From assembly GCA_012270865.1 (NCBI GenBank), contig JAAXHL010000088.1, positions 1 to 64,000 on the forward strand: DNA of 64,000 nucleotides, written 5' to 3'. A program made the position numbers and the translations under genes. How positions within the stretch are numbered: the first letter of the stretch is position 1; each line of letters starts with the position of its first letter. Below are positions 54,643 to 62,738 of the stretch, piece by piece. Under the pieces are notes generated by a model. It was not told the DNA's origin and made no database searches. It saw only the letters and a list, made by a program, of their open reading frames with translations. Source of the DNA: Candidatus Poribacteria bacterium (GTDB taxonomy: Bacteria; Poribacteria; WGA-4E; WGA-3G).

Positions 54643-55319
54643 ACCGATTTCCTTCTGATCGAGATTTAACGTGTACGAAAGTACAGGATACCTTAGAGGC
54701 GTATCTTGACGACGCATTAGATGCGGACACATCCGCGCGAGTTGCATCACATGTCGGCTCCTGTGCGACGTGTCAAGATGAGGTCCGCTTCGCGCAAGCC
54801 GTTAGCGGCGCATTACACGAACTTCCGAAACCGGAGCCGCCGTCTGAAATCTTTGACGCTGTCGCGGCTCACGTTCGCGCACATCCGAACAGGGAACCGA
54901 GTTGGCGACACTGGATACGCCAACGCTTCACGTTCACGGACGCTTTAACCTTGCCACTTGCGCGCGTAGGTGCGTTGGTGTGTCTCATTGGGATTATTGT
55001 GTTCGGTGTTTATCAGTATCAACAATATATGACAGTTAGACAAGCCTCACGCGACCTCTATTATGCGCTCGGTAAGTTGAATTATGCAGTGGAACGGACA
55101 GGCATCGTCGTTAACGAAAAACTGCCTGATGTGCGGATTAATGAAGTTTCAAGTCGTTCCTTTGTTCAGATAGAAAATGCTTCCCGTCGCGCCCTAAAAG
55201 AAAAAGAAAAAATTTCATCAGCAATTCATCAAAGTTTGGGTGCCATTAATCGGTTACCTGAGTATATTCCGGATATTAAACACTACGAACGTTCAGAGTA
55301 TAAAGGAGACACACCATGA
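54639..55319 (+). CDS. Membrane-anchored zinc-finger anti-sigma factor
   Basis: A 226-residue protein. The N-terminal ZAS motif is HVGSCATC preceded by a Cys near residue 12 (DLTCTKVQDTLEAYLDDALD), binding zinc and the sigma factor. One transmembrane helix (about 107-126, LARVGALVCLIGIIVFGVY) leads to a ~100-residue periplasmic helical domain that probably senses the signal. It overlaps both neighbours by four bases. Confidence 0.92.
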   Translation: MNRFPSDRDLTCTKVQDTLEAYLDDALDADTSARVASHVGSCATCQDEVRFAQAVSGALHELPKPEPPSEIFDAVAAHVRAHPNREPSWRHWIRQRFTFTDALTLPLARVGALVCLIGIIVFGVYQYQQYMTVRQASRDLYYALGKLNYAVERTGIVVNEKLPDVRINEVSSRSFVQIENASRRALKEKEKISSAIHQSLGAINRLPEYIPDIKHYERSEYKGDTP

Positions 55320-57847
55320 AAATGCAAAGACACTGGGGGTTGCTGTTCATAGCGCTACTTTTTCTTGCATGGTTAACGCCGATGCAGATGGTCATCGCTG
55401 AACAAGAGAAACCCGATAAGATGAAGCAGAAAGGGCTCATCCTCCTCGATTTCCCATCACCCCTTAAGGCAAAGGTTGAAGTTAACTTAAACACGAAACT
55501 TATTAATCTGGTTACCAAATCGGTGAGCAATCAACCAGAAGTCGCCGAACTGATTCAGATGTTGGACGGTATCTATGTCCGTACCTATGATAGAGTTATC
55601 TGGGATAAGAAGGCATATAACTATTTCCGAGATAAATTCAAGGAGGATAAGTGGGAAGTTCTCATCAAAATCCAGGAAAACCGTGAAGTGATAGAAATCA
55701 ACCTGCTTTTTGACGAAGACAAGGTTTACGGGATTTTTATTACTATAGTCCCTGAAACATCTCAAGAGGTCACCTTTGTCAACATTGTCGGTGAGATCGC
55801 GCCAGAACGGATTGAGGATTTGCTTGGAAGTTTGAGCAATTTCGGTGCGATGGATATTGATGTCGGTGGTGCCTTGAAGGCGCAGGGACAGCCGATCCGA
55901 GGGACGATTCAAAGGGAAATTCTCGCTGTAAAAGTCGAGAATCCACCAACTGTTGATGGGGTCCTTGAGGATACATGTTGGAAGGTCGCCCCTCAAGCGG
56001 ATGGCTTTACGCATGCTCGTAGCGAAAACCCGGTCGAGGATGACTCGGTCGTTAAACTGGTTTACACAGATGAAGCCATTTACGTCGCATGGCATCTCAA
56101 TGATTCCGAACCGGATAAAATCGTCGCACTACAGAAACATGACCACGCCAGATTCGGGATGACAGAGGATTGGGTCTCTTTTAGTATTGATCCGTTCCAT
56201 ACACACCGATTTTCCAACCGTACATACTTTATGGCGAACGCACTCGGCAAAAGATTTGTCCGCTCGCCGGTTCGCGATGCGAATAAAATTAAATGGATGG
56301 AGCAGTGGAATGTCGCCGCTAATATCGTTGAGGACGGTTGGGTGGTGGAGATGGAAATTCCGTGGCAAATGCTCGATTATCCTGATACAACGGAACCCAT
56401 TCGGATGGGCATTAACTTTAGCCGGGGACAAGCGCGTACGAATGAACGTTCTTGGTGGTCCAACGTAGGGGTCCAAGAGTTCTACGAAAACGATGGACAC
56501 TGGTTAAATGTGTTACCGCCGCCGAAGCCTTCTGGAATGCATGGATTGTTAGATGCTTTTGACACTGAAGGATACGGTGTTCCGCAAGTATTAGGTCGCA
56601 ATGATAGTCTCGGTTCCACAAATAGCGACCTCTTTCGATCCGTAATTAGCAGCGGATTAAATCGTGTTGATGGACTTCAATTCGGTGCTGGATTTGAATT
56701 GGGACGACAGTGGTATCTTGACCCTCTCTTTTTTGCTGGCTCCGGTTCAACGATCCGGCAGAATAAGAGCGGAGCTTCTACTTTCGTTGACATCAATGAA
56801 GATAACTCTGCCGGACAATACCGTACTGCGCCGAGTCCCTTTATATTTGGGGCGATGCGTTACGGGCTTGCAAGTCGGACGCTTAATTATCGAGCTGGTG
56901 GTGGTATGACATCAGGCGAAAACCTGAATTTAACCTACGCCTTGCAAATCCATCGTCTGACATCTGTCAGAGACCGAGACATCTTGCTAAGCAGCAGTGA
57001 ACGGTTCTTCAGAGCATTATGGGGCACCGATTTTCAGGACTATTATCTTAGGGAAGGCGCGGTGATGTCGCTGCAATGGCAACCGAGGAACGTCACACAC
57101 GCCCTCGGGCTGTCCTTACTTTGGGAAGAACATAAAAGTCTTGAAAATAATATGCACTTCCATTTGCGGAACTGGTCAGCAAATCCCGAACCCACCGGTC
57201 GAAGAAATGCAACGATACATGATGGAAGTATGCACAGTATCTCGTTAAAATACGATTTTGATAATCGAGGAAATACAGATCTAAATTACGACCTTGAGAA
57301 CCGAGGAAGGACAGGCGAATGGTATAATACATTTCTCGTGGAACATTCGAGTTCGGCAATCGGTTCCGATTTCGATTTTACACGTTTCTCGACGCATCTC
57401 CGTCACTATTATCCTATCGGCAAGGGTCGAATTGACGCGCGTTTGAAAGTCTCGGTTTCAACGGATCCGCTGCCTTTTCAACGGCAATTTGTCATCGGTG
57501 GTATCGGCACGTTGCGTGGGTACTCGCTCTATGAATTTGTGGGGGATCACGGTTTCCTCTTTAATTTAGAGTACCTCCACAGTTTAGGAAATGACATGTT
57601 TATCGTTCCTTTCGTAGACATAGGACAAGTCTGGGGAAAGCGGGAACACAACTCGTCTGCGTTATTGAGCGTTCCTTTCGCTGACGTAGAACAAACTTGG
57701 CACCGCATAGAAGACGCAAGGGATATTCAACCGAAGATTAACTTAGGCATCGGCTTCCAGGGTGGACCCTTCAGGTTGAACCTTGCAAGACCCATTGAGG
57801 AAGGACGCGGTTATCAAGTCGACTTTAAATGGTCGCGTATGTTTTGA
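55316..57847 (+). CDS. Outer-membrane protein: DUF4252-like, CBM9-like and BamA-type barrel
   Basis: An 843-residue exported protein with a signal peptide (about residues 1-28). Residues ~40-185 resemble DUF4252, a family often found beside ECF sigma/anti-sigma genes. Residues ~200-410 resemble a CBM9-type carbohydrate-binding domain (PPTVDGVLEDTCWKVAP, DSVVKLVYTDEAIYVAW, WVVEMEIPWQML). The rest is beta-barrel-like, ending in the Omp85/D15 signature FVIGGIGTLRGYSLYEFVGDHGFLFNLEY and a C-terminal strand VDFKWSRMF ending in Phe. Coupled by ATGA to the anti-sigma gene, it may be the surface sensor or the main target of the regulon. Confidence 0.85.
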   Translation: MKMQRHWGLLFIALLFLAWLTPMQMVIAEQEKPDKMKQKGLILLDFPSPLKAKVEVNLNTKLINLVTKSVSNQPEVAELIQMLDGIYVRTYDRVIWDKKAYNYFRDKFKEDKWEVLIKIQENREVIEINLLFDEDKVYGIFITIVPETSQEVTFVNIVGEIAPERIEDLLGSLSNFGAMDIDVGGALKAQGQPIRGTIQREILAVKVENPPTVDGVLEDTCWKVAPQADGFTHARSENPVEDDSVVKLVYTDEAIYVAWHLNDSEPDKIVALQKHDHARFGMTEDWVSFSIDPFHTHRFSNRTYFMANALGKRFVRSPVRDANKIKWMEQWNVAANIVEDGWVVEMEIPWQMLDYPDTTEPIRMGINFSRGQARTNERSWWSNVGVQEFYENDGHWLNVLPPPKPSGMHGLLDAFDTEGYGVPQVLGRNDSLGSTNSDLFRSVISSGLNRVDGLQFGAGFELGRQWYLDPLFFAGSGSTIRQNKSGASTFVDINEDNSAGQYRTAPSPFIFGAMRYGLASRTLNYRAGGGMTSGENLNLTYALQIHRLTSVRDRDILLSSSERFFRALWGTDFQDYYLREGAVMSLQWQPRNVTHALGLSLLWEEHKSLENNMHFHLRNWSANPEPTGRRNATIHDGSMHSISLKYDFDNRGNTDLNYDLENRGRTGEWYNTFLVEHSSSAIGSDFDFTRFSTHLRHYYPIGKGRIDARLKVSVSTDPLPFQRQFVIGGIGTLRGYSLYEFVGDHGFLFNLEYLHSLGNDMFIVPFVDIGQVWGKREHNSSALLSVPFADVEQTWHRIEDARDIQPKINLGIGFQGGPFRLNLARPIEEGRGYQVDFKWSRMF

Positions 57848-57910
57848 TTTTTTTAAACCGCCTCCCCTAAAATCTTGCTCTTTAGGTTAAAAATCAATTG
57901 GGAACTGTTT

Positions 57911-59110
57911 ATGCGATACGATTCATTACTACATCCGAACTTGACAGATGAAGAACTCATTAGGCTTGCCCAAGCCGGTGATGAGTCCGCATTTACGGAA
58001 CTCATGTCGCGTTATAATCCACTCGTATGGAAAGTGGTTATCGCAAATTCGAGACAACGTCGCGATGCCGAAGAAATTCTCATGGACATCTGGAGATCCG
58101 TCTGGGAAAACATCAACGGATTGCGGAGCGTTGAGCGTTTTGGTGGATGGTTGAAGCGTATTGCTTACAACGCGTGTAAACGATATTACACTTCTGTCCA
58201 GCATTCGATGAGCGAAATTCCACATACCGACTTGACAGATTACATCGATCAAGATGCTGTTGCCTGTTTTCGGGAAACGGAACTCTATGACGATGTCCGA
58301 GAAGCCGTGTATCATCTGCCGGATAAAGTGCGGCGTGTCGCGGTACTCTACTATCTGGAATTGTGGAATATCGGAGAGATTCACGCTGAACTCGGAATTG
58401 CGGTAGGGACGATCAAAACGAGACTGAAACAGACACGCGAACTCCTGCGCAAGGAATTCGGTGTCGAACCTGAAAGAGGGAGAACTATGTCAGCCAAACG
58501 AGAAGAATCGAAACACATTCAACCGAAAATCAAAGTTATTGGTGTCGGTGGCGCAGGTGGAAACGTTGTCAAACGGATGATTGAGGAAGGTTTGACAGAC
58601 GTTGAATTTTATGTCGTGAATACAGACCAGCAAGCACTCAACAAGCCCCTTAAAGCGACACCGGTACAGATCGGTGTTAGCACCACACAAGGACTCGGTT
58701 GTGGCGCGGACGCAGAGATCGGTAGAAAAGCAGCCGAAGAGGATCGCGAAAAACTCCACAGTATTGTTGCGGATGCCGATGCCGTTTTTATCGTAGCCGG
58801 TATGGGAGGTGGAACAGGAGCGGGTGCTTCGCCTCTGATTGCTGCCATCGCTCGTGAGCAAGGTGCTTTAGCCGTAGGTATTGTGGCACAGCCGTTCAAT
58901 TTTGAAGGTCAACGTCGCATTAAAAAAGCAGAACAGGCACTGCAGGAGCTTCGCGGAAGTGTTGATTCTGTTGTTGTGGTATCGAACCAACAGCTTCTTG
59001 ACGAAGCGGATCGGTCAATGAAGATACGCGAGGCGTTCCATCTCAGCGACGAGATGCTGCTCCAAGGGCTTGAGAGAAGCATCACGGAATTTCATTCCAG
59101 TACGCTGTAA
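57911..59110 (+). CDS. ECF sigma factor fused to the GTPase half of FtsZ
   Basis: A 399-residue chimera. Residues ~10-75 are sigma region 2 (LIRLAQAGDESAFTELMSRY...AEEILMDIWRSVWENI) and ~128-182 are region 4 (LPDKVRRVAVLYYLELWNIGEIHAELGIAVGTIKTRL). From residue ~206 it is Fts[21 protein letters not shown], then tubulin signature GGGTGAG (about 299-305), aligning closely with ftsZ at 18658. It stops after the equivalent of FtsZ residue ~203, before the T7 catalytic loop and the whole C-terminal subdomain. So it could bind GTP but probably not hydrolyse or polymerise normally. ATG 57911 was preferred over TTG 57875. An internal ATG at 58487 has GAGGGA five bases upstream. Confidence 0.92.
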   Translation: MRYDSLLHPNLTDEELIRLAQAGDESAFTELMSRYNPLVWKVVIANSRQRRDAEEILMDIWRSVWENINGLRSVERFGGWLKRIAYNACKRYYTSVQHSMSEIPHTDLTDYIDQDAVACFRETELYDDVREAVYHLPDKVRRVAVLYYLELWNIGEIHAELGIAVGTIKTRLKQTRELLRKEFGVEPERGRTMSAKREESKHIQPKIKVIGVGGAGGNVVKRMIEEGLTDVEFYVVNTDQQALNKPLKATPVQIGVSTTQGLGCGADAEIGRKAAEEDREKLHSIVADADAVFIVAGMGGGTGAGASPLIAAIAREQGALAVGIVAQPFNFEGQRRIKKAEQALQELRGSVDSVVVVSNQQLLDEADRSMKIREAFHLSDEMLLQGLERSITEFHSSTL

Positions 59111-59205
59111 AATTGAGGTTAGCAGTGTAACTTTGGATTTGTAAGTTGAATGTAAGTACGAATCTATCATTAGCAGAGGCATCTCAACCCTTTAGAGACG
59201 CTTTG

Positions 59206-59238
59206 ATGAGGACTAAGAATCAAACGCTTAGTCCTCAT
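59206..59238 (+). terminator. Hairpin after the sigma::FtsZ gene
   Basis: Perfect 12-bp stem, ATGAGGACTAAG (59206-59217) with CTTAGTCCTCAT (59227-59238), 9-nt loop, no strong T tract. It lies about 95 nt after the stop and probably ends the sigma/anti-sigma/OMP transcript. The rest of 59111-59459 is AT-rich leader without a gene. Confidence 0.6.
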
Positions 59239-59317
59239 TCAATTATCGTTTGCCGATAACCAACCCTGACGAAACAACCTCCAAAAAATTCAATTTTTTC
59301 ATCTTTTTTCTTTAAGA

Positions 59318-59344
59318 TGCAATCTTTTTACCCCAAATTTCGTC
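59318..59344 (+). promoter_or_regulatory. Candidate ECF-type promoter, sigma-TPR locus 2
   Basis: TGCAATCTTT (59318-59327), 13 nt, CGTC (59341-59344). CGTC is a common ECF -10 core. Similar elements precede the other two ECF operons in this window. The distance to the start codon is 115 nt. Confidence 0.4.
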
Positions 59345-59459
59345 TTTAATAATAGAGGGTGTAAGCTGCACTCTATTTATTGATGGCATAAAACGTGGCT
59401 TACGATTAAACTTTTTGGCGAATGCAACACGATCGAATCTGTTTATTAGGGGGAATTTC

Positions 59460-61175
59460 GTGGAAAGAGAAGACGATGTTCAACTGATTCACAAAATTTT
59501 GGCGGGTGACGAGGCTGCGTTTGGCACCTTGGTCGAGAAGTACCAAAAGAGTGTTCATGCGCTTGTATGGCGGAAGATTGGCGATTATCATTACGCTGAA
59601 GATATTATGCAAGATGCCTTCCTTCAAGCATACAAAAAACTCTCGACGCTTAAAAACCCCGATCAATTTGCAGGGTGGCTCTATGTCATTGCGAATCGGC
59701 TTTGCATTGATTGGGCGCGAAAGCAGAAGTCAGTCCGAAAGCAAAAGCCTGAGACGCAATCTTTGGCGGACACGCGTCCGGAAGACATTGAAGAATCCTC
59801 TTACACGCACCATATATCAGAACAGGGGGTGAAAGAGAGCACCGAGTATTGCCAAGAGCTTGTCCGGAGGCTTTTGGAAAAACTGCCAGAGAACGAGCGC
59901 ACCGTCGTAACACTTTTCTATCTCGACGAAATGTCAACGAAAGAGATTGGCAAATTCTTAGGCGTTTCGGCGAATACGATTGCGAGTCGGCTTCATCGGG
60001 CGCGAAAGCGTCTACAAGCAGATCAAGAACGCTTGGTTCAAGAAATTTTTGATGATGTACAGTTGTCAGAAAATATGAAGGAGGATATTGTGAAACAATT
60101 AGAAAGTATTCAGAGCAAATTTGATGCGTTCATGGCGCAGGCAAAATCCGACCCGACATCGGGGGCGGACATTCTTACAGAGGCACACGATCAACTTGAA
60201 GAGGCACTTAAGGGTGAAATCACGTCCGAGTTGGCGCGCCTCGCTCATGAGATATACAAGTATATGGGCAAACCCGGAATAGAAAAAAACGTTTCTCTGC
60301 ACCGTAGGTATCTGAATGTGGTTTCAGACAATAAGGAACGTTTCTGGTCGCATCGGCAGTTAAGTGTTAACCTCGCTATGCTTGGGCGGAATAGGGAAGC
60401 AATCGAGGAACAGGTTCGGCTTTATCACTGGGCATGTGAGCATAGATCAGATGCGGATGTGTTATATGTGCTTAGCAGTTGTTTAGAGCACGCTGGATGT
60501 TGGAAGGCGGAAGGGCGTGTTGATGACTGGATTCAACTTTATAATGATGCCTCTCAACGTTTAGAGAACCCTGAATTGAGTCGCTACGACCGTTGTAATT
60601 TCCTACAGATCGGATCAGAAATCTTGCGTTCTTACGGCAGGTCAGATGAGACACTTCTTGGTATGGAAAAGTTGGAACGTTTTAACGACGAACCCGATTG
60701 GGAGCATTATTTTAGGTTCTGGTTGGCTGTCCGAACGAATTGGCTCCTTGTGTATAGTAGCCGTGAAGATTCGGATCGTTTCGATCAAGCATTGGCGGAA
60801 GTCCAGACGTTTATTGAGGGAGAGATGGAAAAACGGGATGCCGGTCATTCTGTGAACCTCGGTAACCTTCATTGGGCTGCGCACGACATCGGTTGTTGCT
60901 TGGTGTGGTTACAGAAGTATAACGAGGCGAAACGTCTCCTGCAAGTCGCTATTGATGTGGATAGTGTCAACGATTATGGTCACTTCATGCTTGCTGTGAG
61001 TATCTGGGCATCTGAACGTAACCGCGAGAAGACTTTACATCATTTAAAATTTGCGCATGAGATTGTCCTTGCTGCATGGAATCGGGGTAAGTATTACCAG
61101 ACGTTCCTTGGGACACCTGAATTTGCGGATGTAAAGGATGATCCAGAGTTTCTGAAGGCTCTGGGGCAGAAGTAA
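59460..61175 (+). CDS. ECF sigma factor with long TPR-like C-terminal extension
   Basis: A 571-residue regulator starting at GTG 59460, with AGGGGGA upstream; a TTG at 59415 was rejected. Sigma region 2 (about residues 12-70, AEDIMQDAFLQAYKKL) and region 4 (about 135-190, LPENERTVVTLFYLDEMSTKEIGKFLGVSANTIASRLHRARKRL) are followed by ~360 residues of helical TPR-like repeats. At the junction AAGGAGG and GTG 60090 (codon 211) form a plausible internal start. The intact counterpart of the amber-interrupted gene at 43168-44850. Downstream are two ABC-2 permeases in the same order as at that locus. Confidence 0.92.
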   Translation: MEREDDVQLIHKILAGDEAAFGTLVEKYQKSVHALVWRKIGDYHYAEDIMQDAFLQAYKKLSTLKNPDQFAGWLYVIANRLCIDWARKQKSVRKQKPETQSLADTRPEDIEESSYTHHISEQGVKESTEYCQELVRRLLEKLPENERTVVTLFYLDEMSTKEIGKFLGVSANTIASRLHRARKRLQADQERLVQEIFDDVQLSENMKEDIVKQLESIQSKFDAFMAQAKSDPTSGADILTEAHDQLEEALKGEITSELARLAHEIYKYMGKPGIEKNVSLHRRYLNVVSDNKERFWSHRQLSVNLAMLGRNREAIEEQVRLYHWACEHRSDADVLYVLSSCLEHAGCWKAEGRVDDWIQLYNDASQRLENPELSRYDRCNFLQIGSEILRSYGRSDETLLGMEKLERFNDEPDWEHYFRFWLAVRTNWLLVYSSREDSDRFDQALAEVQTFIEGEMEKRDAGHSVNLGNLHWAAHDIGCCLVWLQKYNEAKRLLQVAIDVDSVNDYGHFMLAVSIWASERNREKTLHHLKFAHEIVLAAWNRGKYYQTFLGTPEFADVKDDPEFLKALGQK

Positions 61176-61212
61176 GATAATGCTGTATCCAGTTTGATTT
61201 TAAGGGTAAATC

Positions 61213-62736
61213 ATGTTAACAGTACTTATTCGCCGAGAACTCCTTGACAACCTGATGACGTTCCGCTTCGCTGCAGCGGTCTTAATTATGTTGTTGCTCG
61301 TCGTTGCCAATACCTTTGTGCTTATCAAGGATTATGAACGACGGTTAGAAGCTTACAACACAGCTCTCAAGACCGAGGATCGGCGATCGCAGGGAAGGAA
61401 AACCTATTCGGCCGGAAGATTGAACGTTGCCCGTCCACCAAATCCGTTGAGTATTTTCAATGTCGGGTTGGATAAACGGCTGGGCAACGAGATTTGGATA
61501 TCTCACGGTTTTGTACCGACGCTGTGGGATACTGGAACGTATAAATTGACGAACCCACTTCTCAACCTCTTCACTTCGATTGATATTGTTTTTATTTTTG
61601 AGGTCGTTCTGAGTCTAATGGCACTTATTTTCGCCTACGATGCGATTGCGGGGGAACGTGAGCGCGGTACATTGCGTCTGGTGCTAACGCATCCGGTGGG
61701 TCGCGGGCATATTCTGCTTGCGAAATACATCAGTGCGATGACCTGCTTGCTTGTTCCGTTGCTAATAAGTCTGCTTCTCGCGGTAATTTTGCTGACAACA
61801 TCCACAGTTATTTCTCTGCGTATTGGTGATTTTATCCGGATCGGTGGGATTATCTTGAGTTCAATTGTCTATCTGTCAGTATTCTATCTCATCGGCATGC
61901 TAATTTCAGCCGTAACGCGCAGAACCGGTACTGCGCTGATGCTCGCGATGTTTGTCTGGGGGTTTTGGGTGTTGGTGTATCCAAACGCTGTTCTTGCCGC
62001 GATTGCGCCGCCTCAGACTTCTCAACCGCGTATGGTATCCGCTTACGAGGAAATTAAACAGATATGGGAGACATTCGACAAAGAGCGAAAGCAGTTCCTT
62101 GCGAATGATGCCTTTCCAGGAGAAGATCCGGATTTTGGTATGGTAGACACAGATTCGAATTGGATATGGGGATCAGGTTACGAATACTTTTATAAAGATT
62201 CATCAACACTTAGGTATGATTACCACGCTGGTTCACACATTGGCAAACTGAGTGAAGCCTCCAAACCTCAGGTCCCGCACGCGCAGGATTATTACCGCTT
62301 CCTCGGACCGCAGATCGTCAACGCTGCAGAACGCGCGTGGCTTGTCCGAAAACAGGCACTCGAAACTATCTTCGTTCAACCAGCGATTGTTGATCGCCTC
62401 CTTTTAAGAGGCTCGCCAGTCGGGATGTACGATGCTGCAACGCAGGCGTGGGCAGGGACAGACTTACAGGGACTCAGAGATTTTTTTGAAGCGGCACGAA
62501 GACACCGACGGAGCTTGATTGACTATTACTATGATAAGAACGCTTTCGGGTCTCAGCAATGGTTTTCTGCCGACAATGGCGCGGTAGATTGGAATAGTTT
62601 GCCTCAGTTTTCTTTTCACAGAAGCGATGTCCGAATAAATGCAGCACGTGCCTTTCCAGATATCTGTCTACTCTTGATAATCAACCTCGTCCTATTCATC
62701 GGGATATTTCTGGTTTTCCAAAAAAGTGAAGTGTAG
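61213..62736 (+). CDS. ABC-2 type transporter permease
   Basis: A 507-residue membrane protein. N-terminal LIRRELLDNLMTFRFAAAVLIMLLLVVANTFVLI helix; cytoplasmic motif FAYDAIAGERERGTLRLVLTHPVGRGHILLAKYISAM; about six transmembrane segments and a large periplasmic insert (about residues 260-470) before the last helix. Paralogous to the permeases at 40579-43159. It follows the sigma-TPR gene by 37 nt. Confidence 0.9.
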   Translation: MLTVLIRRELLDNLMTFRFAAAVLIMLLLVVANTFVLIKDYERRLEAYNTALKTEDRRSQGRKTYSAGRLNVARPPNPLSIFNVGLDKRLGNEIWISHGFVPTLWDTGTYKLTNPLLNLFTSIDIVFIFEVVLSLMALIFAYDAIAGERERGTLRLVLTHPVGRGHILLAKYISAMTCLLVPLLISLLLAVILLTTSTVISLRIGDFIRIGGIILSSIVYLSVFYLIGMLISAVTRRTGTALMLAMFVWGFWVLVYPNAVLAAIAPPQTSQPRMVSAYEEIKQIWETFDKERKQFLANDAFPGEDPDFGMVDTDSNWIWGSGYEYFYKDSSTLRYDYHAGSHIGKLSEASKPQVPHAQDYYRFLGPQIVNAAERAWLVRKQALETIFVQPAIVDRLLLRGSPVGMYDAATQAWAGTDLQGLRDFFEAARRHRRSLIDYYYDKNAFGSQQWFSADNGAVDWNSLPQFSFHRSDVRINAARAFPDICLLLIINLVLFIGIFLVFQKSEV

Positions 62737-62738
62737 GA

